Origin: Patiria miniata
Taxonomy: Eukaryota; Echinodermata; Asteroidea; Valvatida; Asterinidae
Assembly: GCF_015706575.1 (NCBI RefSeq)
Contig: NW_024037059.1
Span: forward strand, 34,854,129-34,918,128
Direction of reading: 5' to 3'
Length of the DNA: 64,000 nucleotides
This document shows positions 9,519-39,670 of this stretch, piece by piece. The position numbers and the translations under genes are program-made. The notes beneath the pieces were generated by a model. That model was not told the DNA's origin and made no database searches. It worked only from the letters and a program-made list of their open reading frames with translations. The first letter of the stretch is position 1; each line of letters starts with the position of its first letter.

Positions 9519-12059
9519 CTGAAAGAAGACTGAACAAGTAGGCTCAAAGTTCTCCTGGTGTATGCGTAGTCTCCTAGAGTAGTGTAGTCCATACCGTCAC
9601 GAGTAAACGCACAAGTGAGTTAATTACCAGTAAAATCCGAGAATGGATTATGATGACTTCACATGATACGTGACCTGTACTGATGTGTGAAAACCGGACT
9701 ACAACTCTGGCACGTGGATCTCAACTGAATATCAACATATGCACATGAAGAAGATAGTACCAAAGAGCAAGTAACAGTATTGTCCAGATCATTAAAGTCA
9801 TGATGGCCGGAAACGTGATCCTGGTAGAATCTTTCTTGTAGGCCTAGACAAAATGACCAAACATTTATATTACACAATTCTGCCATGATTTTTGTATTTA
9901 AGATCACTTTAGTCTAAACACTTTGATGCTAATTAGTTAATTTGAGACTATCGATTTTACCTATCTCACTGACTGACTTACTGTCACTTGTGAGCGGGGC
10001 GACTAGTGCTATCGTATTGGAATACACCGTAACGCAAATGAGTGGGCTAAATCCCCATATTGTATTACCCAGATGGATGAAAAGACTTCCAGTGAATAGC
10101 CACTTTGAATCAAATGAATAGAATGCTGTACACTCTGGTACTAGACTTGTTTATAGGTTGAGTAAATATTGGGTAAGTACTTAATGGGTTTAAGTGACCC
10201 ATGCAGAAACCCAGAAAAAATTAAATCATTACAACTAAAAAAACAAGCTTACCATGAAAGATATTTCAAAACATAGTTCATCAGTATGATCAAAAGGTCA
10301 CTACACCGGCACCGCTGCGTTCTGCGCCAGGCGCGTGACAATCCCCATTTAAGGATTGTTTAGTACTACTCGCGCAAGGCATATACCTCACGGTGTTCAT
10401 TACCAAATTGCGCGTGCGCAGATCCTTGTTTAACAACGGCAACGGAACATTGCATACGGAACATGAACTGTCCGACTTTTGTGAAGCTTCTTTAATGACA
10501 TCACAGTTTTGCTCTTTATTATGGACATAATTGTATTAGCATAATAAAATCAAAGGGCACCAAAACGCCCTTAAAATGGCAATGTGGATATTAAAAATAA
10601 TGTATGTTAAACGGAACACAATCGTACATCTTCAATGATTGAACTTAAAAAAAAAAAACCTTTTACATGGGCCCTTTACGTCCTCAAAGTTATTGTAAAT
10701 ATTATGCCCAACTCGGGCGATACACAATGCTGTGCGCTACCGAGAGATGGCAACGGAGAGTTCATTTTTTCCAGTGCATTGTGGGAGATGGTCGACAAAT
10801 TCGCAGCCTCGGACATTTGAAATTGTTCGTTTTTCCGGTTTGTAGTTTCGTAAGCGTATGATTCGAGTATCTGTTTGCCCTTTTCTTTTCTTTTTATCAA
10901 TATGGTGTCTTTTGTAAGGCGGCAGATAGCTATGCCCCAGTCTATAACAAATAAGCTCATGTTGTCTACTGACACTCATTCAAATGGGCCATGTTTTGTC
11001 GACCGTAAACTTGAAAAATGAATTCTCCATGGCAGACTCTTGGTGGCGCACTGCATTGTGAATCGCCCGAATTTTCAAAAGAGTTTTCCGTTTTCATTTT
11101 ACTAAATATCGTTTACATGTTGTAGCGCGGTATGTAGGAGCGTGATTATTAGGCTACGTTGTTGCTTTAAATAAAATCGTTTTATTTTTCAGATATCGCG
11201 AGGAATCGCTTCGACAGCTTGAGACTTCATATTTAAAAATAACGATGACCTGCAGTACCTGCGCCATTGAGGTGCCCTCAAAGTATTGTTTAGTGTATAA
11301 CCAGCAATATTAATAAAACAGGTTAACTTTTTTTGAATACCCTAAAATTGGAAGAGATCAAATAACTTGTTTATAAAATGATAAGCTGATAAATGCGAGA
11401 ACTTTATTACCGTAGTATGGTGTGTATTTCTCTCTTTTTGCAATTGAGAAAATATTAATGTCTGTTATGATTTTTTTAATGGTATCGGAAGCATTCTGCG
11501 GTCTATCATGCTGTTTAACATATATTATGCTACTTCCTGAATTTGTTTGCACCAGTTTCGTTTCCTCTTTTAGATTTGAGGAAAGCAACATTACCCGAAG
11601 GAAACACGCACAGGTTGTGGTGGTGATGTGGGTTGTGGTTTTTGACATTATGCTAAGTTTAACTGCCTTTCCTAGTATTTTCAACAATATGGTGAGTGCA
11701 AATGATAACCCCTACAGCGAACGCATGGGCCATTCATTGACTTCCTTCAATTAAAGGGAGACTCCAACTTGCTAAAATGATTGGTAGCCATTTAGAATTT
11801 ATCATTTTACAAGGTTGTTGAGAAAGAAAGCATGGGACATATTAATGCGATGATGAAACACACAAGATATTAATAGGAAGAAACAAGAAAGAAACACATT
11901 ACCTCTAAACACTGTCCGTAAAATATGCTACAAAATATGCTCAGGTGAAAACAGTATTTATTAAGTATGCAGAATTTAATTAGCTGTTTCTGTGTACACA
12001 CCGAAACAGCTCTTGTTTTCGTTAAGATTTTTCCCCCCTGTTTTCCCCCTCCTCTTTCA
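9519..12059. other. Spacer, no gene supported
   Basis: Several ORFs of 60-110 codons occur on both strands, but none has a recognisable domain or neighbouring exons. A minus-strand stretch near 9880-9770 is hydrophobic enough to resemble a membrane helix but ends quickly. Sequence near 11690-11770 resembles 42780-42840 upstream of B4, so the type B 5' block begins about here. Confidence 0.45.
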
Positions 12060-13000
12060 GTTATTTGTCCCCATATATTTTGTACACGTTTTCTTCTACC
12101 AGTCCACTTTGGCTCTTTCGTAAATCCGATCGACTTCAGACATTGCACATACTTAGACTACTACCCAAAGATGGTCCTAAAAGAAATTCGTCATCGTGGC
12201 GTCATCAGGTGTCAGGTTACGTCACATTAAATATGTATTTTGTCGCCATATGTTTTGCACACGTTTTCTTCAAGCCATACACTTTGGCACTTTCTTAAAT
12301 CTGATGGACTTCAGACTTGGCATATATTTATACTACGGTCCTATGGCACATATTTAAACTACGGTCCTAGAAGAAGAAAACGTCAGGTTACGTCACTTTA
12401 AAGATACAATTTTTCCCCATATGTTTTGTACACGTTTTCGTCAAACATTATACTTTAATTGGCACATTCTTAAATTTGATCGACTTCAGACTTGGCACAT
12501 TCTTAGATCATCACCCCTAAATAGTCATAGAAGATTTTTATCATCGTGACGTCATCAGGGGTCAAGTTAAAGTTCAAAGCCTTATATCTTTGGAAGAACA
12601 AGTCCGATTGGGTTGAAAATTTGTGGGTACATACACAGGGATATGTTATAGATAAAAAATTGAAGAGACGTAATGATTTCGTCATCACAAGGCATGTCAC
12701 GTCATATTAAAGGTGCATTTTTAAATGTCTAAATGTACAGTACAAAAGATCCAATTTGGTTTGAACTTGATATGTACCTATATCGGGATGTGTTATAGAT
12801 CAAAATTTAAGTGACGTCATCACAACGTCATCACATTTCATGTGACGTCACATTAAAAGGGCATTCATAATGCCTTTATATATAGGTTGGATTTGGTTGT
12901 AACAAGTCCGTAGGTACTAAAACCGGGATGTCTTACATGTGACAATTGATGTGACGTCACGATGACGTCATCACAGTTATCTGCCCTCGCCTAAAGTGGC
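12060..13000. repeat. Degenerate tandem repeat rich in TGACGTCA
   Basis: Three degenerate units of about 175 bp start near 12134, 12310 and 12482, each carrying a version of 'cttcagacttggcacat' and 'tttgtacacgttttc'. They grade into shorter units containing GTGACGTCATCA. Perfect TGACGTCA palindromes occur several times between about 12545 and 12970. The region is missing from the equivalent flank of B4, so it expanded or inserted only upstream of B2. Confidence 0.65.
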
Positions 13001-13931
13001 ATTTTAAAATCTGTATATACACATGTGAATGCTGACATATTCACATGTCATGTACATGACATGTGTTATCAATGAAATTGGAAGCTGTGACGGTCGTCAT
13101 CGTCACAGAGTCGTTACATACACACGAAACAGCTTGTTTTTGTCCACAAACACATTTCTAGTTATATTTACTTCGGGTATTGAAAAAAAATACAGACATA
13201 TAAAAAATATTGAGCACGTCAATCCAGTGACAAATCCATGATTTTCCGAAATGTGGCTGGGGTGTTGAAATATTATTCCATGGATGATGTTGCAGTAAAA
13301 GACCCAAAAAAAACCCAAAGACCTGAAGCAGTGAATCAAGTCCGGTTCCCCGACTGGAGCAATTTATAGACTTCGGGAAATTGTAAGGTATAGAGAATCA
13401 GTCTAAAAGGCTTGTACCATATAACAGGTGTGTAATCAATCGCAAAGAAAATGCGGAATAACGAAAAAAAATGGGAGCAGTTTTTGAAAACAAGCCAATT
13501 TCGACCAGCGTTGGCAAAACACAATTTTTCTTGAAAATGTCAGCATACCAGGAGCCACTATTTTACAGGATGCTTTAGACCGTCAATCACTTACAATTCA
13601 AGGTATTTCGTGATAATTTGATCATTTCGGTTTTGTATGTTTGCAAATGTTGTATCTTCCCTTTACATTGGTTCTACATTTACATACAAACACATGCAGT
13701 GAGCCGTAACGGATATCTAACCGGAAACAAATCGTATTGAGTTGCAGTTGCAACTCATAGCAAAGGATGTTTGACACGGTGACAGTCTAAACAAAGGACT
13801 AAGCTATTAGTAAATCTGCAATCGCGCATTTTTCATCTATGAGTGGAGTGCATTTAGTACTGGTGCACATAATCTGGTCATTGTCGGTGAAACATAGCCA
13901 TGTTTTTTACTAAAGCATCGCCTGGTTAGTA
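13001..13931 (+). other. 5' flank of gene B2
   Basis: No gene is visible. From about 13700 the sequence aligns with the flank of B4 (about 43455-43611), sharing 'ggatgtttgacacg' and similar phrases, so it probably includes the conserved type B promoter and 5' UTR. No clear TATA box was seen. Confidence 0.5.
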
Positions 13932-22779
<8,848 letters not shown>

Positions 22780-23016
22780 ATCACGAAATAGAAGAATGTG
22801 TGAAATATTCTGGGAATTAAAAGATAATTCAAAAGCACTAGAAATGATGATCTGGTTTCGACTGAAAATACTTAATTAAATTTAATTCGTGACTTATGCG
22901 AAAACATTTGTATGCAGATGGATAGTTCCAGGTTATTTTCTAAACCATATTATTGAATGAGATTGTGGCATCAAGTTGTCATAGTAACATAGTCGCAAGA
23001 AAATGTAAAGTTAATG

Positions 23017-23022
23017 AATAAA
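23017..23022 (+). promoter_or_regulatory. Polyadenylation signal of B2
   Basis: AATAAA about 240 bp after the stop, in the context TTAATGAATAAAACAC, shared with B4 (51876-51881). AB3 has lost the hexamer at this place. Confidence 0.5.
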
Positions 23023-23579
23023 ACACAATCTGACGAAATTTGTCAGAGAGTATAATAATTGTAGAAAAACTTGACTTGCATGTATGACAAGACCATCGTT
23101 CTAAATAAGCAAAAGTCAAGCATATCGGATTGCACAGTTGAAAACATTTGTGGCCTTGGCACAATTAAAGATGTAAACCCTAATTATAAAACAAAACCTG
23201 AATGAAATAAGTCTTATTATATAAAGATAAAAAAATCATCTTTTGACAATATGAATTACATTACATGTACGGATAACGAAGACAGACGGTGTGGTGCTCG
23301 ATATTTTTGACCACGAAAATTCGTGGTGTACCTCGTAATTAGCATAAATAGGAGGTGTGGCTATATTTAAGTTCTAGGTTTAAAGACCAATTGTATGACA
23401 GTTTGCTAATCAATTGTGGATGATTGTTGTGTTCGCCTCTCTTAACCAGATTGACATTAATATCATTATTAATATTACCATTTACTCAGATTTATACAGT
23501 CTTACTCTCTGCTTATTAATAATTAGATTGATATTAAAGGAGTAATCTTCTGAGTAAATGAAGTGGTATCGGTTTAACA

Positions 23580-24190
23580 ATCTGCATGAAACCTGCTTAA
23601 CAAGTTTGATATATTTAGTAACATTCTGCAAAGTAGATTGATATAGTTCGTCGTTGCTTAACTACATTGTATTTAGTAAAACATCTGCTTATCAACTAGT
23701 TTGGTATTGTGTAACATTCTGTAAAGAAGATTGATATAGTTTGCCATTTCTTAACTAGATTTTATTTAGTGTAACATCTGCTTCACTAGTTTGGTATTGG
23801 GTGACATTCAGGGAAGTAGATTGACAAAGTCTGTCATGGCTTAAGTAGATTTTATTTAGTGAAACCATATGCTTCCATAGTTTCACATTTTGTAACATTC
23901 TGTAAAGTGGATTGATGTTGTATGTCATTTATTAACAAGAATTTATTTAGTTAAACCATTCGCTTACCCAGTTTGATATTTTGTAACATTCTACAAAGTT
24001 GATCGACAAGGTATGCCATTGATTAGCTAGATTGTAGGAAGTGAACCATTTGCTTAAGTAGTTTCATGTCGTGTAACATTCTGCAAAGTAGATTTCTATA
24101 GTCTGGCATGGCTTAACTAGATTTTATTTAGTGAAAAGATCTGCTTAACTATTTATATTTTGTGTAATAATCTGCCTAATTAAGTATAAT
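23580..24190 (+). repeat. ~90-bp minisatellite, first copy
   Basis: About seven degenerate units of roughly 85-92 bp. Each reads approximately GTAACATTCTGCAAAGTAGA, then a ..TAGTCTGCCATTGCTTAACTAG part and a TTTATTTAGTGAAAACATCTGCTTAACTAGTTT part. Related arrays lie at the same place downstream of AB3 and B4. Confidence 0.8.
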
Positions 24191-25900
24191 ATAAAGCTCC
24201 AGTGGATCAAAGGAGGTCAGCATTACACAGTATGCTTTGAGAAGTGTGCGTTTCCTATGGGAAGTTTGTGGTTCAGACTGGCGGATGGCAGTTACATGCG
24301 GAGAGAATTGCCAAACAACAAAGCATGAATTCCACTTTTGTGTTCGAACTCAGCTGGCATAATAATCGTAACACTCATCAGTTTCTCTACTTTTCTGCAC
24401 TATATCGTTGGTCATACGATTAAGACATACCAAGAATATCAAAGACTTGTTTTCCCTATGATCAGACTAAAACTGTCTTACCAAAACTGGCTTACCGAAA
24501 CGGTACCCAGTGCCGCAACTCTGACGGTTGCTCTGAATACCGCCCTCTGTTTAATAGCGAAGAAGCTAAATTGTAAGTCACGGAGTCATCGCTGTCTAAT
24601 GCATATCTTCTGATAAAAAAAACTAGGCTTGGGAATAGCTACATCGCAGTCGTAGGGCAGTCGAAACCAGCCCTGTGTGAATTTAGTGTGATGATATGTT
24701 TATATGCAATGGTTGGCGTTGTTTCCTCATTAGATTTCCATCTACACTCGAGTGACTGTCAGGAACCGAGAGTGTACAATAATTAACTACGTGCACTTCA
24801 GCACTCTGTGGCAAGTGGTACAACGGTATCGATAGACTGAGGCAAAAGTCGGGAAGTTGTGGAGTTAGGTTTGGGTGCATTACCGAATGGCATGCAATCG
24901 TGTTTATATTGACTGAAAAGTGTTCAGCTACTGAGGAAAATTCGTTGATTACAACACAGACTGACACCATTGTCATAGCTCGTAGAAGGGGGCCTATTCA
25001 TACCGGGAGATGGGGAGCGCCCCCCCCCCCCGCCTCATTGATAATTTCGAGGCGGTGATGAGCATTGTGATCGTTCCCCTTCCCTCACCCCCAGACATGT
25101 CAAGCATGGCGTCCACCTGTCAACATGACCTCTAATAAGAAATAAAAGAAGTTGCCAATAGGGCAGAGCCTGAAGAAAGTTCACTAGCCACTCGAAAATA
25201 CTGATGGATTTGAATAAAATGCGAACGGATTAGACTTGATTAACAAATTTAAGTAATATTGGAATCGGGGTATACAATTAATGACGTTCTTTATATGTGA
25301 TGTATGTGCTATCAATCAAAGCAATAGTAACTATATAAATAAAAGTGATCAAGTAAGGATACAATTAAAGTGATCAACCATCCGGGTTTAAATATGACCT
25401 TCATTCCACAGGCACAGAAAAACAATGCGCCAAAGAAAAATGTACATGTACAGTAGGGTACTAAAAATGTAAAAGTAAAGTTGACATGAACAGATAAGTG
25501 ATATTCACTCTGTGATGTTTGTGTTATCAAGCAAAACAATATCAACTGTAACATATCTTCAAAGTGATCAAGTGTCAGGGTTCATGACCTTCATAGCCAC
25601 ACACAAGGATTAAACCGTATGCGCCACAAAATATAGTAGAGTACTGACAAAATACACTACGAAATAGGCCGCATTTGCTTAAGCAGCTTCAACCGTTAGT
25701 GACATGTACTTGTGTTTTGGGGGAAAATTCATTCATTCGTATGTAGATACGAGATACCTCCAATGTGATCGTTTTCTCCAGAACCACTAACATTGTCAGA
25801 TCATCACTCAGAAGTTCATGTTCCTGACATCCACTGATTCTATTCCACTGATTCGTAGTACGGTTTTAAACCATGTGATTAATACCTGTTCTCATTAGAT

Positions 25901-27198
25901 GACGTACAAATACGAGGAAGGAAGTGCCGCATTGGTTTCATAAATGAAAACCACTTTCTCTATTTGGCTATGCGATAAATATATGAACTGCATACGTGCG
26001 TCTGAAAGAGACGTGTTCATATGCACGCAAGCAACCTGAACATAAAACAGTGATCGAGCGTTCTCAGCCACAGACTGGACAACGTCGTAACAGGTATGTG
26101 TCAATGATCCAAACGATTTTACATGCCATATTTTTTTTGTTATAGTGGTTTGTAAAACATAATCAAATACGGGTGTACGATTGTTGATGCAAGTACCGTG
26201 GAAAAGACAGCATAAGTTAGACCAGGGGCTAATTCTATAATGTGGAGCTGATATTAAACGCTTCATGGGCCTTATGTGGAGTTAGAGGAAAATGATTTTG
26301 TTTTGCATGGATTGACAGGGGTAAACATTTTGTTCATGCATTGTTAAATGACAACAAAAGCCTCTCAGACGCAACGCATATGAAGGTCTACACTCTAAAA
26401 ACAACTTAGTCAAAATATTGACTGGTTTTCCTAGTAATTGAAAATTTACTTAGAACTTAATTAAGCATGCAAAGTTTCGTATCATGACTAGAAAAAGTCG
26501 TTGGATTTGACTCCAATTTTAGTAACATGTATTTGCATAACTATTTTTCCTATAGTTATTAATATTGACTCGAAAAATCTTGTCAGATTGACTGATTTTT
26601 AGTTGCACCAAGCTGTCCCTGAATCGCTTGTCAAAATTTAACTGGTTTCTAGCCACACTTGCCCCTTTTTTCGGGGGGGGGGGTGGTGTATAACAATCAT
26701 TGTGTCAAAATGCTTCAAAGGTATTAACCCTATAAATTATTCAAGCCACCAGACAAGTTTTCGGCAGCTGCTCGAGATCAGCGCAAATTGGTCTTAATTG
26801 TGATTATACATGTATCAATTGAAACTCCTGGATGGAGACGGACGGTTGTAATAAAGTGTCTTGCCCAAGAACACAAAAACCATTTGCCCCGTTAGGATAA
26901 TTGAACCCACGTATAATCAATCGCACAAGTCAGTCGCCGTAGCCACTGTATCACGACGGTCCCCATGATAATTTCCTTATAGTACAGAAAATATCTGCTC
27001 CGCTAAAACCCGCTTACATGCCCAATTTACATGCAATAAAATTAACATTGCCTGTAGCTCATTTGACTTTTGACCACAATATGCTTTCGCTAACCATATA
27101 CTTTCTCCCTAGCTGCTCCGTGAAATTTGGCCATTAATTATCGGTACCCCCCCCCCAAAAAAAAAACACGCAGGTCAAAGCAGAATTGGTTTTTTTAA
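25901..27198 (+). other. 5' block preceding AB3, first part
   Basis: No gene. Sequence from about 26390 to 27140 matches 56800-57480 upstream of A5, so it belongs to the duplicated type A 5' block. The minus-strand ORF at 26266-25895 has no recognisable domain. Confidence 0.55.
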
Positions 27199-28248
27199 GG
27201 ATCAGTCAGTTGCCGCCGTGTCTCGCGTAGCTGCTCTATTTTCTCGTCCACACACCTTACAGCAACGCGAGACCAGCTAACGATGGCCATAAAAAGGGCT
27301 TCAAAAAATTGGCAATTTTCATGGCAAACCACAACCGATCCAAACAAACAAAGCTGTTTTAGGTAGTTAAAGACCTACTTCATACATCTACCAAGGTATT
27401 TTTTTCTCAAAAAAAAAAGGATTTCGATGCATTTTGACGATATTATTTCACGGACATATCGACTAAAAATTGTTCGAGAACGACGAAAGTATCCCAAATG
27501 TTGAGGCAATCAAACGAAAGAGTGAACCTTCATCTACAAAAAAAATCTCGTGAACGTGATGTCGTTAATATTTTAAGAATTCAATGTACACACAACTTCC
27601 ATTTTGCACATCGTGAAAAGATCGTCGCAATTGTAAAGCATAGAGCGAGAAGCCCAAACACGTTTTCACCTTGTGACCCATACGCCCACTGATTGGTTGA
27701 GCTTGCGCTCGAGTATGGCCTGCTTAATATTCATGTCATTCATTGCGCGAATAACGCGTGCTATTCACAATGTTTTCAGGCCAACGTAAGTCGGCGTACG
27801 TTTACACGCGTACATTGTGATTGCAAATCATGAAATCTCGCAAAAGTCTTCATTTTTCAAAATTTTTGAAAATGAAGCGTATACTTTCCTCTTGTATACT
27901 TTCCTCTTTGTTTCGGCCGTTTTTAAGAATCGAATGTACACCTAAAAACTATCGGCCCTCGATTTTGTTGATAAAAAATATGATTGTGTTTGACAGGCCA
28001 TAACAACACTTTATATTTGTCAAAAGCAGCTATTCTTGTCATCAAAATTAAGCACACGATTTCAACTTTTCACTTATTTAGCCATTTTGGCTAAACATTG
28101 CATGTTTCCAGGCACTTTTTGTGTTTTCTGTAGCCTCGAATAAATCTCGTAAAATCGCGTACGCTTTTGGGCCATGCGTGCTTGACTTCGGGACGAGAAA
28201 CTGAGGTCAAACAGGGCTGTGTGCGTGACACGGCTACTGACTGGGATC
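27199..28248. mobile_element. ~1.05-kb TIR element upstream of AB3
   Basis: The left end GGATCAGTCAGTTGCCGCCG is matched by the right end in reverse complement (GATCCCAGTCAGTAGCCG). The intervening ~1 kb is missing from the equivalent flank of A5, where flanking sequence runs through at about 57470-57520. ORFs inside are short and unrecognised. Target duplication and superfamily were not determined. Confidence 0.6.
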
Positions 28249-29249
28249 ACCGAATTTTGTCAACCCGGCCGTTTACGTTAATCCTGAGGCCAGAGTTTAA
28301 AGCACACCATTTAACTCCCATAAGACGCCTTTATCGTATTGAGGTTGACTGAGGTTTCTTTGATGTCTTGACCACTTCTTGAGGAATTCTATAAACTTAC
28401 AACACATTTTTTTTGGAAAAAGAGTGGCGTAAAATGCGACATCTGTCATTGACCGTGTACAGGTAAAGCGCGCAGACCGTAGAATGAATTATATATGACT
28501 GCTCTGCAAAACCTGTCAACAATTTCATCTAATTACTTTTGGAGACTAAGCACGTAGGCCTATGTCTTAAACTGCATAGCGAATTTCAATAAAATATGTG
28601 ACGGGCAATCTGGACTGTAAGAGGGAGTCAACACTAAGCAGGCTATAGATTTACATGTTCTTTTGCCATTGACATATTTTGTCAAGTGATCTAGCTCTGT
28701 GGTCAAGGTGAAGGTCGCTAGAAATCAGGTTTTGCCTTTCGTGTGCAATTTGAGTTAGAGCTGCACGTCCCTAGAGTTCCTCAACGCTGTTTTCGATGCA
28801 CGTATGTGCCTGGAAGCAATTCTGTCCAGCGTAACACTGTTAATGCCATACGAGTTTGTATGTGCCGAAATTTTGGTACAAAGTAGAATTTAGCTAATAG
28901 TGTTTCTTGTAAGCTGGACACTAGCAGTGGCGTATCCGGGGGGGGGGGGCAGGGGAACTGTGCCCCCTCCCCCCTGCGGATTTTTTTTTACATTTCTTTT
29001 GTCAGCAATGATTGAAATAAATGTTTATAGAGTTCTTCTGACATCAATCTCACCAAGGAAAACCCGCTGAACTACCATTCCAATGCGCCGTGATAATGTC
29101 CATATAATATGTAGTATGCATAATAATAGTCAGTTTGAAAAGCCCCCCCCCCCCCCACACACATCAAAAGCTGAATACGCTGCTGCTGAAACACATAATT
29201 TGATGTGTGAGGATGTATATGTTTTTCATTTCTGGAGCATTTTGCAGAC
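28249..29249 (+). other. 5' flank of AB3, type A-like
   Basis: Aligns with the flank of A1 (about 190-856). It is interrupted near 28926-29180 by a G/C-homopolymer repeat that starts CAGTGGCGTATCC and ends near TACGCTGCTG. The type A character of this flank supports a type A origin for the front of AB3. Confidence 0.65.
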
Positions 29250-37889
<8,640 letters not shown>

Positions 37890-38690
37890 ATCACGAAATA
37901 GAAAAATGTGTGAAATATTCTGGGAATTAAAAGATAATTCAAAAGCACTAGAAATAATGATCTGGTTTTGACTGGAAAGAGTTTATTAAATTTAATTCCT
38001 GACTTATGCGAAAACATTTGTGTGCAGATGAATAGTTCCAGGTTATTTTCTAACCAATATTATTGAAGGAGATTGTGGCAAGTTGTTGTCATAGTAACAT
38101 AGTCGCAAGAAAATGTTTAGTGAATGTAAAAAAACCCACCAAATGACCAAATTTGTCAGAGAGTACTATATAGAAAAACTTGAGTTGCATTTATGACACG
38201 ACCACATCAAAGTTTAAAATAAGCAAAAGTCATACATATCGGATTGCACAGTTAATAGATAGTGGTCTTGGCACAATTACAGATGGAAAGCTCGATTATA
38301 AAACAAAACCTGAACGAATTAAGCCTTATCATATAGAGACCAAACAAGTCATGTTTTGGCAACATGAATGTAAGCATTACTTGTACGGATAACGAAGACG
38401 GATGGTGTGGTGCTCGATTTTTTGACCACGAATGCCAAATAGTTTTGGCTCGCGAAACAGTGGGTTGGTGTGCCTCGTAATTAGTATAAATGTTGTGAAA
38501 ATACGTTAAGCGATAACTGTAACAATCACTAGAAAGTGTGGCTAGCTTTCCTTTTAAGCCCAAGGTTAAAAAAGACTTTGGAAGATTTTAGTGTACGCCT
38601 CTCTTAACCAGATTGACTTAACATTATTAATATTTACAATTTACTGGGAGTAACAGAGTAACTTTCTACTTAACTAGATTGATATTAAAA
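37890..38690 (+). other. 3' UTR and proximal 3' block of AB3
   Basis: Aligns with 22780-23580 and 51641-52440. At the place of the AATAAA found in B2 and B4 the sequence reads GAATGTAAAAAAACCC, so that poly(A) signal is lost; AATTAAAAG near 37945 might substitute. Confidence 0.55.
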
Positions 38691-39670
38691 GTGTAATCTT
38701 CTGCTTGAAACCTGCTTATATAACTAGTTTGATATTAAGTAACATTCTGCAAAATAGATTGATATAGTTTGTCATTGCTTATTTAGATTGTATTAAGTAA
38801 AGCATCTGCTTATAAACTAGTCTGGTACTGTGTAACATTCTGTAAAGTAGGTTGATACAGTCTGCCATTGCTTAACTAGAGTGTATTTAGTGAAACTATC
38901 TGCGTATTAGTTTGATATTTGTGTACAATTCTGCAAAGTAGATTGATAATAGTCTGCCATTGCTTAGCTACATTGTATTAAGTAAAGCATCTGCTTATAA
39001 ACTAGTTTGGTATTGTGTAACATTCTGCAAAGTAGATTGATACAGTCTGTCATTGCTTAGCTAGGTGTTTTTAGTAAAACTATCTGCTTATCGAGTTTGA
39101 TATTGACTTTTTGTGTAAAATTCTGCAAAGTAGATTAATATAGTCTGCAATTACTTAACTAAAGTTTATTTAATGACACCATCTGCTTAACTTTTTTGAT
39201 ATTGAGTAACATTCTGCGAAGAAGATTTATACAGTCGGACATTGAGAAGGGTGGATCCAGAACACATTATTTTTTTAGGAGGGCAAAAAAAGTCCCCCCC
39301 CCCCAACAAAAAAAGTGGGTCACAGATTTACAGCGTGGGGTTTGGGGCGGGCCCTCTTAAGGGCCCCGAATTTTTTGGGGGGGGATTTTAAATGTGTTGT
39401 GGTGCGATCTGAGGCAGTTTCTGACCACGTTAACTAATTTGTTTTCGAGCAAAAGATGGTGGATTACGCAGTGGCTGCCTTTTTTGCGAGCCTCACTTTA
39501 AAAAAACACACACAAAATCGGGTTGTTTTTTTTTTTTGGGGGGGGGGCATGGCCCCGTAGATCTCTCCCTCCCCCCCCCCCCCAGATCCACCCTTTGACA
39601 ATGATATACGTACATTTTATTTAGTGACACCTTCTGCCAAACAAGTTTGATATGTGTGTGACATTCTGTT
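38691..39670 (+). repeat. ~90-bp minisatellite, copy after AB3
   Basis: Same unit as at 23580-24190, about six to seven units, interrupted by the MITE at 39246-39596 and resuming for part of a unit. Confidence 0.75.
39246..39596. mobile_element. hAT-like MITE inside the minisatellite
   Basis: Ends GAAGGGTGGATC and GATCCACCCTTT (inverted), flanked by GACATTGA on the left (39238-39245) and GACAATGA on the right (39597-39604), an 8-bp duplication with one mismatch. It belongs to the CAAGGGYGGATCC family. The matching array positions after B2 and B4 lack it. Confidence 0.8.

Larger units (their letters stand above)
22780..25900 (+). other. 3' block of gene B2 (duplicated after every type B gene)
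   Basis: Contains the 3' UTR, then the minisatellite at 23580-24190, then about 1.7 kb of non-coding sequence with recognisable counterparts after AB3 (39690-41340) and B4 (53040-55480). The copies share phrases such as 'ttaccgaatggcatgc' and 'catgtcaagcatggcgtcca'. No conserved ORF survives across the three copies. Confidence 0.7.

Noticed and set aside
9659-9907. Minus-strand frame with a hydrophobic stretch
   Set aside because: One short helix-like segment without family resemblance or neighbouring exons.
10720-11110. Possible promoter or CpG-type region around GCATTGTGGGA
   Set aside because: The motif resembles a ZNF143-type site, but there is no adjacent gene or conservation to support it.
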